Of a stretch of 16,319 nt of DNA, positions 1 to 7,165 are shown in pieces. This DNA is from Oscillospiraceae bacterium. Lineage in GTDB: Bacteria; Bacillota; Clostridia; Oscillospirales; Acutalibacteraceae. Below the pieces are notes generated by a model. That model was not told the DNA's origin, ran no database searches, and saw only the letters and a list, made by a program, of their open reading frames with translations. The stretch spans positions 1 through 16,319 of the forward strand of contig JAQXMV010000083.1 of NCBI GenBank assembly GCA_029013165.1, given 5' to 3'. Within the stretch, counting starts at the first letter, position 1. Each line of letters opens with the position of its first letter. The position numbers and the translations under genes are program-made.

Positions 1-27
1 GACCTGATGGGCAAAATTGTGAAGTGA
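1..27 (+). CDS. C-terminal end of an upstream gene (partial)
   Basis: Frame 1 reads DLMGKIVK followed by TGA at 25-27, and a strong terminator begins 17 bases later, so these are probably the last codons of a gene that lies mostly outside the window. Frame 3 also stays open to a stop at 30-32, so the frame is not certain. Eight residues are too few to name a product. Confidence 0.4.
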   Translation, partial: DLMGKIVK

Positions 28-43
28 TCTGAATACATGACGG

Positions 44-76
44 AGGGCGCGGCTTTGACCGCGCCCTGACTTTTTT
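44..76 (+). terminator. Rho-independent terminator of the upstream gene
   Basis: A perfect 9-bp GC-rich stem (AGGGCGCGG at 44-52 against CCGCGCCCT at 59-67, loop of six) is followed after three bases by six T residues at 71-76. It separates the upstream gene from the sfsA promoter. Confidence 0.9.
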
Positions 77-131
77 AATAAAAATGAGTTTACGGCAATC
101 ACATGTATATCGTCTGATTTTCGATCATCTC

Positions 132-160
132 TTGACAGCGTCATAAAGGAATCATAAAAT
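132..160 (+). promoter_or_regulatory. sigma-A promoter of sfsA
   Basis: A perfect -35 TTGACA (132-137), a 17-base spacer and TAAAAT as -10 (155-160). The predicted start of transcription near 167 gives a leader of about 20 bases carrying the ribosome binding site AGGGAG (176-181). Confidence 0.8.
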
Positions 161-188
161 GGATATATAAATTTTAGGGAGCTTGTTT

Positions 189-872
189 ATGAAGTACGGT
201 AAAATAAAGGAAGCACGCTTTATCAGACGGTTGAACCGGTTTGTGGCTGAGGTTCGGCTCGGAGAGGAAAATATCCTCTGCCATGTGAAAAACACCGGCA
301 GGTGTCGGGAACTTCTGACCGAGGGTGCGGTGGTTTATCTCGAGGACAGCGGCAATACGGCCAGAAAATATCGCTACTCTCTCGTTGCTGTGAAAAAAAG
401 GGATAGACTGGTGAATATGGACTCTCAGGCGCCGAATAAGGCCGTCGGAGAGTGGCTGCTCGGCGGCGGTCTTTTCCCTGATGTCACTCTCGTGAAAGCG
501 GAACAGACCTACGGTCATTCACGCTTTGACTTTGCCTGCGAGCACGGCGGAAAGAGAGCCTTCATTGAGGTCAAGGGTGTGACGCTTGAAAGGGACGGCG
601 TCGTTCTTTTTCCCGACGCGCCCACCGAGAGGGGAACCAAACACATCCGGGAGCTGATCCGGTGCGCCGAGGAAGGTTATGAGGCCTATCTCGTTTTTGT
701 CGTCCAGATGCGCGGTGTTTCTTATTTCCGGCCCAACGATGAAACCGATCCCGATTTTGCCGCGGCACTGAGGGAAGCGGCGGCCGGTTCCGTCAAGGTT
801 ATCGCCTTTGACTGTGAGGTGACACCCGATTCCATGGTGATCCGAGACAGTGTGCAAATTCAACTGAATTGA
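189..872 (+). CDS. sfsA: SfsA family protein (DNA-binding / PD-(D/E)XK nuclease-like)
   Basis: A 227-residue protein, close to the roughly 230-residue family norm. The family was named for sugar fermentation stimulation in E. coli. It has an N-terminal OB-like DNA-binding half and a C-terminal nuclease-like half, and its physiological role is still unclear. Family signatures visible here are RFIRRLNRF (11-19), HVKNTGRCRELL (32-43), DSQAPN (78-83), SRFDF (111-115), FIEVKGVTL (125-133) and FPDAPTERG (141-149). Asp114 and Glu127-x-Lys129 fit the PD-(D/E)XK metal site. The ATG at 189 is chosen because AGGGAG (176-181) lies 7 bases upstream, whereas the in-frame TTG at 183 would leave only one base of spacing. 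It has its own promoter. The next gene also has its own promoter, and I see no convincing terminator between them. Confidence 0.93.
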   Translation: MKYGKIKEARFIRRLNRFVAEVRLGEENILCHVKNTGRCRELLTEGAVVYLEDSGNTARKYRYSLVAVKKRDRLVNMDSQAPNKAVGEWLLGGGLFPDVTLVKAEQTYGHSRFDFACEHGGKRAFIEVKGVTLERDGVVLFPDAPTERGTKHIRELIRCAEEGYEAYLVFVVQMRGVSYFRPNDETDPDFAAALREAAAGSVKVIAFDCEVTPDSMVIRDSVQIQLN

Positions 873-905
873 TCCGTTTCGTGTGAAAAAATTGTGCAAA
901 AATCG

Positions 906-934
906 TTGCCAAGTTTACGGTTTTGTGATATCAT
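906..934 (+). promoter_or_regulatory. sigma-A promoter of the GDPD-like / hydrolase / YhhN run
   Basis: TTGCCA (906-911), a 17-base spacer and TATCAT (929-934). Transcription would start near 941, downstream of the GTG at 894 that could extend the next ORF. This supports the ATG at 972 as the real start. The ribosome binding site GGAAAGG is at 957-963. Confidence 0.7.
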
Positions 935-971
935 AAACAGGGTATTCATTCGTATTGGAAAGGTTCTGCCG

Positions 972-2186
972 ATGAAGAAATTTAGACTGTTTTTATTCGT
1001 AATTACGATTGTCATTCTGACTGTGAATTATATGATGCCGACAGGGGCGGCAGGAAATGCTGAAAGGTTCTGTGAGAATCGCTCGGGCGTCATGAGCATT
1101 TCTCATCGGGGGGACACATCCAAATATCCGTCGGGCAGTCTCAAGGCTGTTCTTGCGGCCTATGAACTGGGCGCCGACGCCGTGAGCGTGGCTGTGGCTG
1201 AGACGAAGGACGGCGTGCCGGTACTGTGCGAAAATAAGGCGCTGGACAATATTGGCAACGCGCCGGATAAAAATATTGCCGATATCAGCTATGCGCAGTT
1301 GCAGAATTACCGGCTCTATGACAAGCACGGCAATCTCAGTGATGAACCCTTTTCCTCCCTTGCCGAGCTGCTGGAGGCAACCGGAGACGATCAGCTGCTG
1401 GTGCTGGATACGGATTTTTCCGCCGCGGACAAGATCTATGATCTGCTGAAAGAACACGGCGCTCTGAAAAGAGTCGCCATACGCACAGAAGAGAAAAGCG
1501 ACAGGCTCTGTGAGTGGATAGCATCAAAGCCGGAAAAGCCGCTGGTGATCGGTATTTACTCCGGCAATGTGATCTTCAGTGTCAAGTCGCATATCGCGGC
1601 CCTCTCCGCCGCCGGCATGCCTGCTGTCCAATATCAGAGTAAAAATTATTTCAATGTCATGTTCGGTGCTTATGCGGCTTCGGATTATTCCGCCGGCTCC
1701 ATGGCAAGAGCTGTCGCTGCGGCCTATGATCCGGATCTCAGCGGACAGAGAAGCGACAGTGAAAGCGGCTGGGACGATCTGATTGATCGGGGCTTTTCCG
1801 TCATTGAAACCAATAATATCGGCGCCTTTGCCGAATATATCCGTCAGAGTGTGAGTATAGCCGACGAGGTTGCCTCACTTTCTGCCGAGGCCGGCAAGCT
1901 GGATTGGCAGCGGTATTCATCAGCCAGTGCCGGTCAACTCAAACAGGCGGTCAGCGATGCGGAAAGCGTCCTTGCAAAAGGCAATTATTCTCTTGACGCT
2001 CTGCAGAAGTGCCGTTCACAGCTGGTTTTTGCTGCAAAGAACCTGGCTTTTAAAAATACCGACGACACCGTGCGCGGAGCGCTTTCGGTGACGCCGGGCA
2101 AAATCGCCGCCGCCCTTATCGTGGGCGCAGTATTGCTGGCGGCGCAGATCTATGTACACAAAATGCAAAAGGAGAAAAACAGATGA
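972..2186 (+). CDS. Membrane-anchored GDPD-fold protein with degenerate active site
   Basis: A 404-residue protein. An N-terminal hydrophobic segment (about 4-22) is followed by a glycerophosphodiester phosphodiesterase-like domain starting at SHRG (44-47). The order of motifs HRG, ELGAD, ETKDGVPVL matches GDPD, which normally hydrolyses glycerophosphodiesters to glycerol-3-phosphate and an alcohol. The metal and catalytic residues are nearly all replaced: the Glu of PENT is Ser54, the Glu and Asp of ELD are Ser72 and Ala74, and the second catalytic His is Glu87; only His45-Arg46 remain. A helical stretch (about 297-360) precedes a C-terminal transmembrane helix (about 377-396) with a basic tail, so most of the protein probably sits outside the membrane. 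Likely a pseudoenzyme or binding protein. The start is 8 bases after GGAAAGG. It is probably cotranscribed with the serine hydrolase 44 bases downstream. Confidence 0.75.
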   Translation: MKKFRLFLFVITIVILTVNYMMPTGAAGNAERFCENRSGVMSISHRGDTSKYPSGSLKAVLAAYELGADAVSVAVAETKDGVPVLCENKALDNIGNAPDKNIADISYAQLQNYRLYDKHGNLSDEPFSSLAELLEATGDDQLLVLDTDFSAADKIYDLLKEHGALKRVAIRTEEKSDRLCEWIASKPEKPLVIGIYSGNVIFSVKSHIAALSAAGMPAVQYQSKNYFNVMFGAYAASDYSAGSMARAVAAAYDPDLSGQRSDSESGWDDLIDRGFSVIETNNIGAFAEYIRQSVSIADEVASLSAEAGKLDWQRYSSASAGQLKQAVSDAESVLAKGNYSLDALQKCRSQLVFAAKNLAFKNTDDTVRGALSVTPGKIAAALIVGAVLLAAQIYVHKMQKEKNR

Positions 2187-2230
2187 AATGCATTTTTGAT
2201 AATTCTTTCTAAAACAGGAGGCATAAAACA

Positions 2231-3835
2231 ATGTCAGAAAACAAAAAGGAACTCTTGGAGTTCGCGTCCTCACCGGAAGAAGTCGGCGTATCTTCAAAGG
2301 AAGTGCAGGCATTCATCGATCAGTGCATGGAAGAAAACAAGGAGCTTCATTCAGTGCTGGTGCTCCGCCACGGAAAGGTTGCCTGTGAGGCTTACAGAGC
2401 GCCGTTCTCCGCCGAGTATAAGCACATGATGTATTCCGTCAGCAAGAGCTTCACCTCAACGGCCATCGGCTTTGCCGTCAGTGAGGGACTGCTCACCGTT
2501 GAAACCCGCTTCGTGGATATTTTCCCCGAGGCAAGAACGGAAAAGCACGACGAATATCTCGAGGAAATGACCATTGAGGATCTTCTTTCCATGAGAAGCG
2601 GAAAATCCGTCAGCTTTTTCTTTGATAAGACAAAGGACCGCTGGATGAAAGATATTCTGGAATCTCCCTGGGTTTCCGAGCCGGGAACGGAGTTCCTCTA
2701 TATCAGTGAGAATATGTATCTGCTGTGCTGCTGTCTGCACAAGCTCACCGGCATGAGCGTCTTGGATTATTTAAGACCCAGGCTCTTTGAGCCCCTGGGC
2801 ATTGAAAACGCTAACTGGGAGACCTGTCCGAGGGGTATCGAAGCCGGCGGCTGGGGCCTTACCCTTTCCACCAGAGATCTTGCCAAGTTTACTCTCTGCT
2901 ATCAGCAGGGTGGCAAATTTGAAGGCAAGCAGATCATTCCCGCCGAGTGGGTGGAGACCGCAACGGCCTATCATGCCGATAACTCCGCAACCAGCGAGGA
3001 CATGGATTCCGTGGTCGGTTACGGTTACTGCTTCTGGAGAAACGGCGGCTATGAAAAATCCTACCGCGCCGACGGTATGTTCTGTCAGTTCGGTATTGTA
3101 TTTGAAGATCTCGACGCCTGTCTCATCATCACGGGCGGAGAAATCAATGAGCAGGAAATGCGTGATGTCATCTGGGAGCATTTCCCCAAGGCTTTCCTGG
3201 CCGAGGGCGAGCAGCCCGAGGAGACGGCGGTCGTTTCCATTCCCGCCTATGAGCCCCTCAAGCCGAAGCCCCGTTCACTGGCTCTCGAAAGCAGAATCGA
3301 CGGCAAGAAAATGAAAATGAGAAAGCCCGTTATTCTGAATGTGGCAGGCTTCCCCAACAGTGTGATTCCTCTGCCGGCTCTTTTCATGAGCGCCGATAAG
3401 GCCGGAAACATCACAAATATTGTTTTTAACTTCAGAGAGAACGACATGCAGATGAGCTGGGCTGAGGGCGACGAAAACAACAGTATCGCCATCGGTCTTG
3501 ACGGCGAGTATCGCTGGGACACCATTGTTCTGGGCAAGATGCCTTATAACACCTGCTCGAGCGCCTGCTGGAACACGGAAAATGAGCTGGAGATACATAT
3601 TCGCTGCATTGAGGTTGTCGCGGAAAGAATACTCACTTTCAAATTCAACGGCGACAATGTGGTCATGAGACCCACCTCCAATCCGGGTACCATCGTTATG
3701 GCCGACAGTCTGAAAGACACCGTCAAGGATATCGTGAAACAGCCTGTTGTTCAGGCGGCATTGTCAAAGTCTCTGCCTCATCTGGTTTCTTTCATTGACG
3801 CGGTTCAGAGAGGTAAGATCGTTCTTGATAAATAA
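2231..3835 (+). CDS. Serine hydrolase, beta-lactamase / class C esterase family
   Basis: A 534-residue protein of the COG1680 type (beta-lactamase fold, class C related). The nucleophile motif is Ser69-Val-Ser-Lys72 (SVSK), and the second motif region is FLYISEN with Tyr157. The stretches DYLRPRLFEPLGIENANW and GGWGLTLSTRDLAKF are typical of the family's esterase/peptidase branch, and YRADGMFCQF occupies the region of the third motif. No signal peptide is visible, so it is probably cytoplasmic, unlike periplasmic AmpC. The catalytic domain ends near residue 320. The remaining roughly 200 residues form a C-terminal extension, mostly beta-like and then helical, of unknown role. The natural substrate cannot be read from sequence; an ester or small amide is more likely than a beta-lactam. 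AGGAGG at 2216-2221 lies 9 bases before the ATG. It sits between the GDPD-like gene and the YhhN gene. Confidence 0.85.
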   Translation: MSENKKELLEFASSPEEVGVSSKEVQAFIDQCMEENKELHSVLVLRHGKVACEAYRAPFSAEYKHMMYSVSKSFTSTAIGFAVSEGLLTVETRFVDIFPEARTEKHDEYLEEMTIEDLLSMRSGKSVSFFFDKTKDRWMKDILESPWVSEPGTEFLYISENMYLLCCCLHKLTGMSVLDYLRPRLFEPLGIENANWETCPRGIEAGGWGLTLSTRDLAKFTLCYQQGGKFEGKQIIPAEWVETATAYHADNSATSEDMDSVVGYGYCFWRNGGYEKSYRADGMFCQFGIVFEDLDACLIITGGEINEQEMRDVIWEHFPKAFLAEGEQPEETAVVSIPAYEPLKPKPRSLALESRIDGKKMKMRKPVILNVAGFPNSVIPLPALFMSADKAGNITNIVFNFRENDMQMSWAEGDENNSIAIGLDGEYRWDTIVLGKMPYNTCSSACWNTENELEIHIRCIEVVAERILTFKFNGDNVVMRPTSNPGTIVMADSLKDTVKDIVKQPVVQAALSKSLPHLVSFIDAVQRGKIVLDK

Positions 3836-3877
3836 TCATTGCGGCTTCGCCGCCGAAAACTGACAGGAGGAGAAAAT

Positions 3878-4627
3878 ATGTTCAAGGTGCTTTTTATCAT
3901 TGCGGCAGCTCTTGAGCTGATTACCGTACCCGTTTTCCTGAAATATTACTGGCCTGACAGGTGCAAAAAATCGCTGATCATGAAAATGGTTTCGTCGGTG
4001 CTCTTTGTTTTGGCCGGATATTTCGCCATCAAGGCGTCGGGAAACAGCAGCGGATATGCCGACATGATCTTCTGGGGACTGGTCTTCGGATGTATCGGCG
4101 ACTTTTTCCTGCATTCCCTCAAGGGCAAAATAGTGGATTTTGCCATAGGCTTAGTGGCTTTTCTGGCAGGTCATGTGTTTTATATCCTTGCCTTTATCAA
4201 GGCCACCAAAACCAGCTATCCCGCCCGGGGAACCTTTGCGTGGTACGAGATCCTTCTGGTGCTTTTAGGCATTGCCGGTATGATTGCATTCTCGGCCGTG
4301 AAAGGTCTTTTCAAAACGAAAGGCCCGATTATGGCAGGTGTGACCGTTTACACCGCCGTTCTCTTGACGATGCTCGTCAAGGCGCTGCGCTATGTGATCG
4401 GTGAGATCGCTTACGGCACCAATGACCACATGGTGATGGTATTCATCACCGTTGCCGTGGGCGCACTGCTGTTTTTCATGTCCGACACCAGCCTCGGCCT
4501 GATTCTCGGTACTGACAAGAAAACAAGAGGTCTGCGGATATTCAATATTCTGACCTATTATTCGGCACAGATTCTTCTTGCGGCCAGTATATTCTTTGTC
4601 AGCTCCCGAGAGCTTTACCCCCGTTGA
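3878..4627 (+). CDS. YhhN / TMEM86 family membrane protein (lysoplasmalogenase-like)
   Basis: A 249-residue, very hydrophobic protein with about eight predicted membrane helices. Family signatures are FGCIGDFFL (Asp75), GLVAFLAGHVFYILAF in the middle, and MSDTSLGLIL (Asp203). In characterised members (animal TMEM86 and bacterial YhhN relatives), the family hydrolyses the vinyl-ether bond of lysoplasmalogens to an aldehyde and a glycerophospho-base. The two Asp-containing motifs are the most conserved part. Clostridia commonly make plasmalogens, so this activity is plausible but inferred. The ATG at 3878 is chosen because AGGAGGAG (3865-3872) is 5 bases upstream; the same frame extends to 3839 without a ribosome binding site. 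A small GCGGC/GCCGC hairpin (3841-3853) lies in the gap after the hydrolase. Confidence 0.82.
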   Translation: MFKVLFIIAAALELITVPVFLKYYWPDRCKKSLIMKMVSSVLFVLAGYFAIKASGNSSGYADMIFWGLVFGCIGDFFLHSLKGKIVDFAIGLVAFLAGHVFYILAFIKATKTSYPARGTFAWYEILLVLLGIAGMIAFSAVKGLFKTKGPIMAGVTVYTAVLLTMLVKALRYVIGEIAYGTNDHMVMVFITVAVGALLFFMSDTSLGLILGTDKKTRGLRIFNILTYYSAQILLAASIFFVSSRELYPR

Positions 4628-4655
4628 TGTCGAAAATACTTTCCTAAAAATGAAT

Positions 4656-4691
4656 TGCCGGCAAAGGCTTTTGGCCTTGCCGGCAGTTTTT
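4656..4691. terminator. Bidirectional terminator between yhhN and the AraC gene
   Basis: TGCCGGCAA (4656-4664) pairs with TTGCCGGCA (4677-4685), extended inward by AGGC/GCCT with one bulged A. T residues follow on the plus strand (4687-4691), and an A-run (4646-4650) on the other side gives a T-run for minus-strand transcripts. It lies between two convergent genes and can serve both. Confidence 0.88.
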
Positions 4692-4728
4692 ATGCAGTGA
4701 CAGCTTTTCTGTTCAACGGATTATTTTC

Positions 4729-5586
4729 TCAAAGATTATTCTTGTGGCGGTGGGCAAATTCACTGGGGCTGATTCCGTATTCGCCGGTGAAAGCGCGGTA
4801 AAAGCCGGCATAATCGCCGAAGCCGGAATTGGCGGCGGCGGTGGTGGGCTTGACGCCGCCGGAAAGCATCTGTTTGGCATTGATCAGCCGCTTGAGGGTG
4901 ATGTAGCGGTTGATGCTGGTGCCGACAATGTCATTGAAAACATGGGAGAGGTAGTATTTGCTGACGAAAAACTCTTCGGCGATGGAGGACAGGGAAATCT
5001 TTTCACTGTAGTGCTCATTGATATAAGAGACGGCGGCGGTGACGAGAGGGGAGGGCGGCCGGCTGTCGACGGTTCTTTTTCGGCTGAGAGTCATGCGGTT
5101 GAGCTCCACTAAAAAGCGAGTGAGAATGGCGGCGGCGGCGAGCTCACTGCCGTAAAGGTTTTCGCTTTTTTCACGCAGCAACTCGTCCAGCTTGCCGTGG
5201 ACGAAGTTTTGCTGTGCACCGGTCAGGCGTAGCAGATTGGTATGGTCGGGACTGCTGCTGTCGAAACAGCGGCTGAGACTGGTGTCGTTGGTGCAAAGAC
5301 GGGTCAGATAATGGCGGTTGATCCACAGCACGATACGCTCATAAGGGCTCTGATCCGGTCCGATTCTCGGCTGATGAAGCTCAAGGGGATTGATCAGCAG
5401 AATATCGCCGCTTTTCAGGTGAAAGCTCCTGCCCTCCACGCTGTATTCCACATTGCCGCTGATGAAAAAATAGACCTCGTAAAAGTCGTGCTGATGGACG
5501 GGCACGCCCTCAAATTTTGCGTCCCGGTAGTGGAAAATTTCAAAGTCGGCACGGCCCATGTTCTGCCGCGGATCAAATTTCTGCAT
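4729..5586 (-). CDS. AraC-family transcriptional regulator, probable hexuronate operon regulator
   Basis: A 285-residue regulator with an N-terminal cupin-like sensor (His31-x-His33 and Glu37 in VPVHQHDFYEVYFF, then SGDILLINP) and a C-terminal double helix-turn-helix (about 180-285). SSIAEEFFVSKYYLSHVF forms the first HTH, and SGFGDYAGFYRAFTGEYG with ISPSEF is the AraC signature. It is transcribed away from the uxaC operon across a 168-base gap, the usual arrangement for a local regulator, so it is inferred to respond to a hexuronate or pathway intermediate; the ligand is unknown. The ATG at 5586 is chosen because GAGGTG lies just upstream on the minus strand and because the more distal in-frame start at 5634 would lie in the -35 element of its promoter. 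A helical linker (about 130-175) joins the domains. Confidence 0.9.
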   Translation of the reverse strand: MQKFDPRQNMGRADFEIFHYRDAKFEGVPVHQHDFYEVYFFISGNVEYSVEGRSFHLKSGDILLINPLELHQPRIGPDQSPYERIVLWINRHYLTRLCTNDTSLSRCFDSSSPDHTNLLRLTGAQQNFVHGKLDELLREKSENLYGSELAAAAILTRFLVELNRMTLSRKRTVDSRPPSPLVTAAVSYINEHYSEKISLSSIAEEFFVSKYYLSHVFNDIVGTSINRYITLKRLINAKQMLSGGVKPTTAAANSGFGDYAGFYRAFTGEYGISPSEFAHRHKNNL

Positions 5587-5605
5587 ATATTTCACCTCTG
5601 TGGAT

Positions 5606-5634
5606 ATCATACAGCAACAATAACAATCAGTCAA
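5606..5634 (-). promoter_or_regulatory. sigma-A promoter of the AraC-family gene
   Basis: Read on the minus strand: TTGACT (5634-5629), a 17-base spacer and TATGAT (5611-5606). The transcript would start near 5599, leaving a leader of only about 13 bases that holds the ribosome binding site. Near-consensus elements suggest steady basal expression of the regulator. Confidence 0.8.
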
Positions 5635-5653
5635 GCAATTTCAGCTATTTTTA

Positions 5654-5681
5654 TTGTCAAAAGATTATGGTAAACTATCAC
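5654..5681 (+). promoter_or_regulatory. Weak candidate promoter of the hexuronate operon
   Basis: TTGTCA (5654-5659) and TATCAC (5676-5681) with a 16-base spacer. The -10 is poor, as expected for a promoter that needs an activator such as the divergent AraC protein. TAATAT (5684-5689) nearby is an alternative -10 without a good -35. The leader to the uxaC start would be about 65 bases. No riboswitch-like structure was recognised in this gap. Confidence 0.3.
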
Positions 5682-5754
5682 CGTAATATATTGGGTTTCA
5701 GTGGGAATAATTCTTACTGATCATACCGGAAAAATCAGCAGGGAGTGTGAAAAA

Positions 5755-7161
5755 ATGGCGGAATTTATGACGGAGGATTTTTTGCTGTCAACGCAGACGG
5801 CAAAAAGACTTTACCATGATTATGCCGAAAAAATGCCGATCATTGACTATCATTGCCATGTCAGTCCCCGGGAAATCTATGAGGACAGGCGTTTTGATAA
5901 CATCACTGAGGTGTGGCTTGGCGGCGACCACTATAAATGGCGGCTTATGCGTTCAAACGGCGTAAAGGAAGAATATATCACCGGTGACGCCGACCCGAAA
6001 GAAAAGTTTCGTATGTTTGCCGCCGCCCTGGAAAAGGCCATCGGCAACCCCATGTACCACTGGTGTCATCTGGAGCTGAAACGGTATTTCGGCTATGACG
6101 GCATTCTCAGCGCCGACACGGCTGACGAGGTCTGGGAAAAGACCAAAGCCGTTCTGGCCGAAAAGGACATGACCGTGCGCGGCATCATCAAAAAAAGCGG
6201 CGTCCGGTTCATCGGCACCACAGATGATCCCACGGACACCCTCGAATGGCACCAAAAACTTGCCGCTGACAGCAGCTTTGACACGGTGGTGGCTCCGACT
6301 TTCCGCCCGGACAAGGCTTTTCAGCTTTCGTCTCCCGGCTACGCAGACTATATCGGAAAACTCAGCGACTGTTCGGGCATCCAAATCGACAGCGTAGCCT
6401 CTCTTAAAGCGGCTCTCGCAAACCGCATGGCTCATTTCGCCGCCTGCGGCTGCCGCGCCAGCGATCACGGTATCAACTATATCGTCTATGAGACAATGAG
6501 TGAGAGAGAATTGGATACGGTCTTGCAAAAGGCTCTTGCCGGTGAGGCGGTCAGCCAAAGGGAAATCGACGCCTTTCAGACGGAAATGCACCTTTTCTGC
6601 GCGGAAAAATACTGCGATCTCGGCTGGATCATGCAGATCCACTATAACTGCCTGAGAAACACCAACACAAAAATGTTCCGCCTGCTGGGCCCCGACACGG
6701 GCTATGACTGCATCGGGCCTTACAACGGCAGTCAGAGCCTTGCCAAACTACTGGACGAGATGAACAGCAGAGGCAAACTGCCGCGGCTGGTGCTTTACAG
6801 TCTCGATCCCGGGGAGAACGCTTTTCTCGACACGCTCATCGGTGCCTTTCAGGCCGAGGGCTATCCGGGAACCGTTCAGCACGGCAGTGCCTGGTGGTTC
6901 AATGACACGAAAAACGGCATGAGACAGCAGCTTATGAGCCTTGCTTCTCTCGGCCTTTTGGGCAACTTTATCGGTATGCTCACGGATTCACGCAGTTTCC
7001 TGAGCTATACCCGCCATGAATATTTCCGCCGCATTCTCTGCGGACTGCTGGGAGAATGGGTGGAAAACGGAGAATATCCCTCAGATATGAAGTCTCTGGG
7101 CAAAATCGTCGAGGATATTTCCTATAACAACGCAAAAAGATTTTTCTCTTTGGAGGTATAA
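5755..7161 (+). CDS. uxaC: Uronate isomerase
   Basis: A 468-residue protein of the usual family length (about 470), belonging to the amidohydrolase-fold uronate isomerases (EC 5.3.1.12), which convert D-glucuronate to D-fructuronate and D-galacturonate to D-tagaturonate. Visible signatures: His33-Cys-His35 in IIDYHCHVSP (metal site), QIHYNCLRNTN, YSLDPGENAFL, QHGSAWWFNDTKNGM, and MLTDSRSFLSYTRHEYFRR with Asp411. The ATG at 5755 follows GGGAG (5741-5745) with 9 bases of spacing; upstream in-frame codons to 5701 lack a ribosome binding site. It is the first gene of a five-gene hexuronate operon, and the next start is only 4 bases past its stop. Only the glucuronate branch follows, with no altronate enzymes, so D-glucuronate is the likely main substrate. 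Confidence 0.96.
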   Translation: MAEFMTEDFLLSTQTAKRLYHDYAEKMPIIDYHCHVSPREIYEDRRFDNITEVWLGGDHYKWRLMRSNGVKEEYITGDADPKEKFRMFAAALEKAIGNPMYHWCHLELKRYFGYDGILSADTADEVWEKTKAVLAEKDMTVRGIIKKSGVRFIGTTDDPTDTLEWHQKLAADSSFDTVVAPTFRPDKAFQLSSPGYADYIGKLSDCSGIQIDSVASLKAALANRMAHFAACGCRASDHGINYIVYETMSERELDTVLQKALAGEAVSQREIDAFQTEMHLFCAEKYCDLGWIMQIHYNCLRNTNTKMFRLLGPDTGYDCIGPYNGSQSLAKLLDEMNSRGKLPRLVLYSLDPGENAFLDTLIGAFQAEGYPGTVQHGSAWWFNDTKNGMRQQLMSLASLGLLGNFIGMLTDSRSFLSYTRHEYFRRILCGLLGEWVENGEYPSDMKSLGKIVEDISYNNAKRFFSLEV

Positions 7162-7165
7162 AACC

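Noticed and set aside
894..971. GTG at 894 as start of the GDPD-like protein
   Set aside because: It lies upstream of the predicted transcription start near 941 and has no ribosome binding site. The ATG at 972 has both, and it places the hydrophobic segment at the N-terminus.
3841..3853. GCGGC-TTC-GCCGC hairpin as a terminator after the serine hydrolase
   Set aside because: The stem is only 5 bp and no T-run follows, so read-through into the YhhN gene is expected.
5587..5754. Riboswitch or small RNA in the araC-uxaC gap
   Set aside because: No stable conserved-looking structure or terminator/antiterminator pair is seen; the space is accounted for by two divergent promoters.
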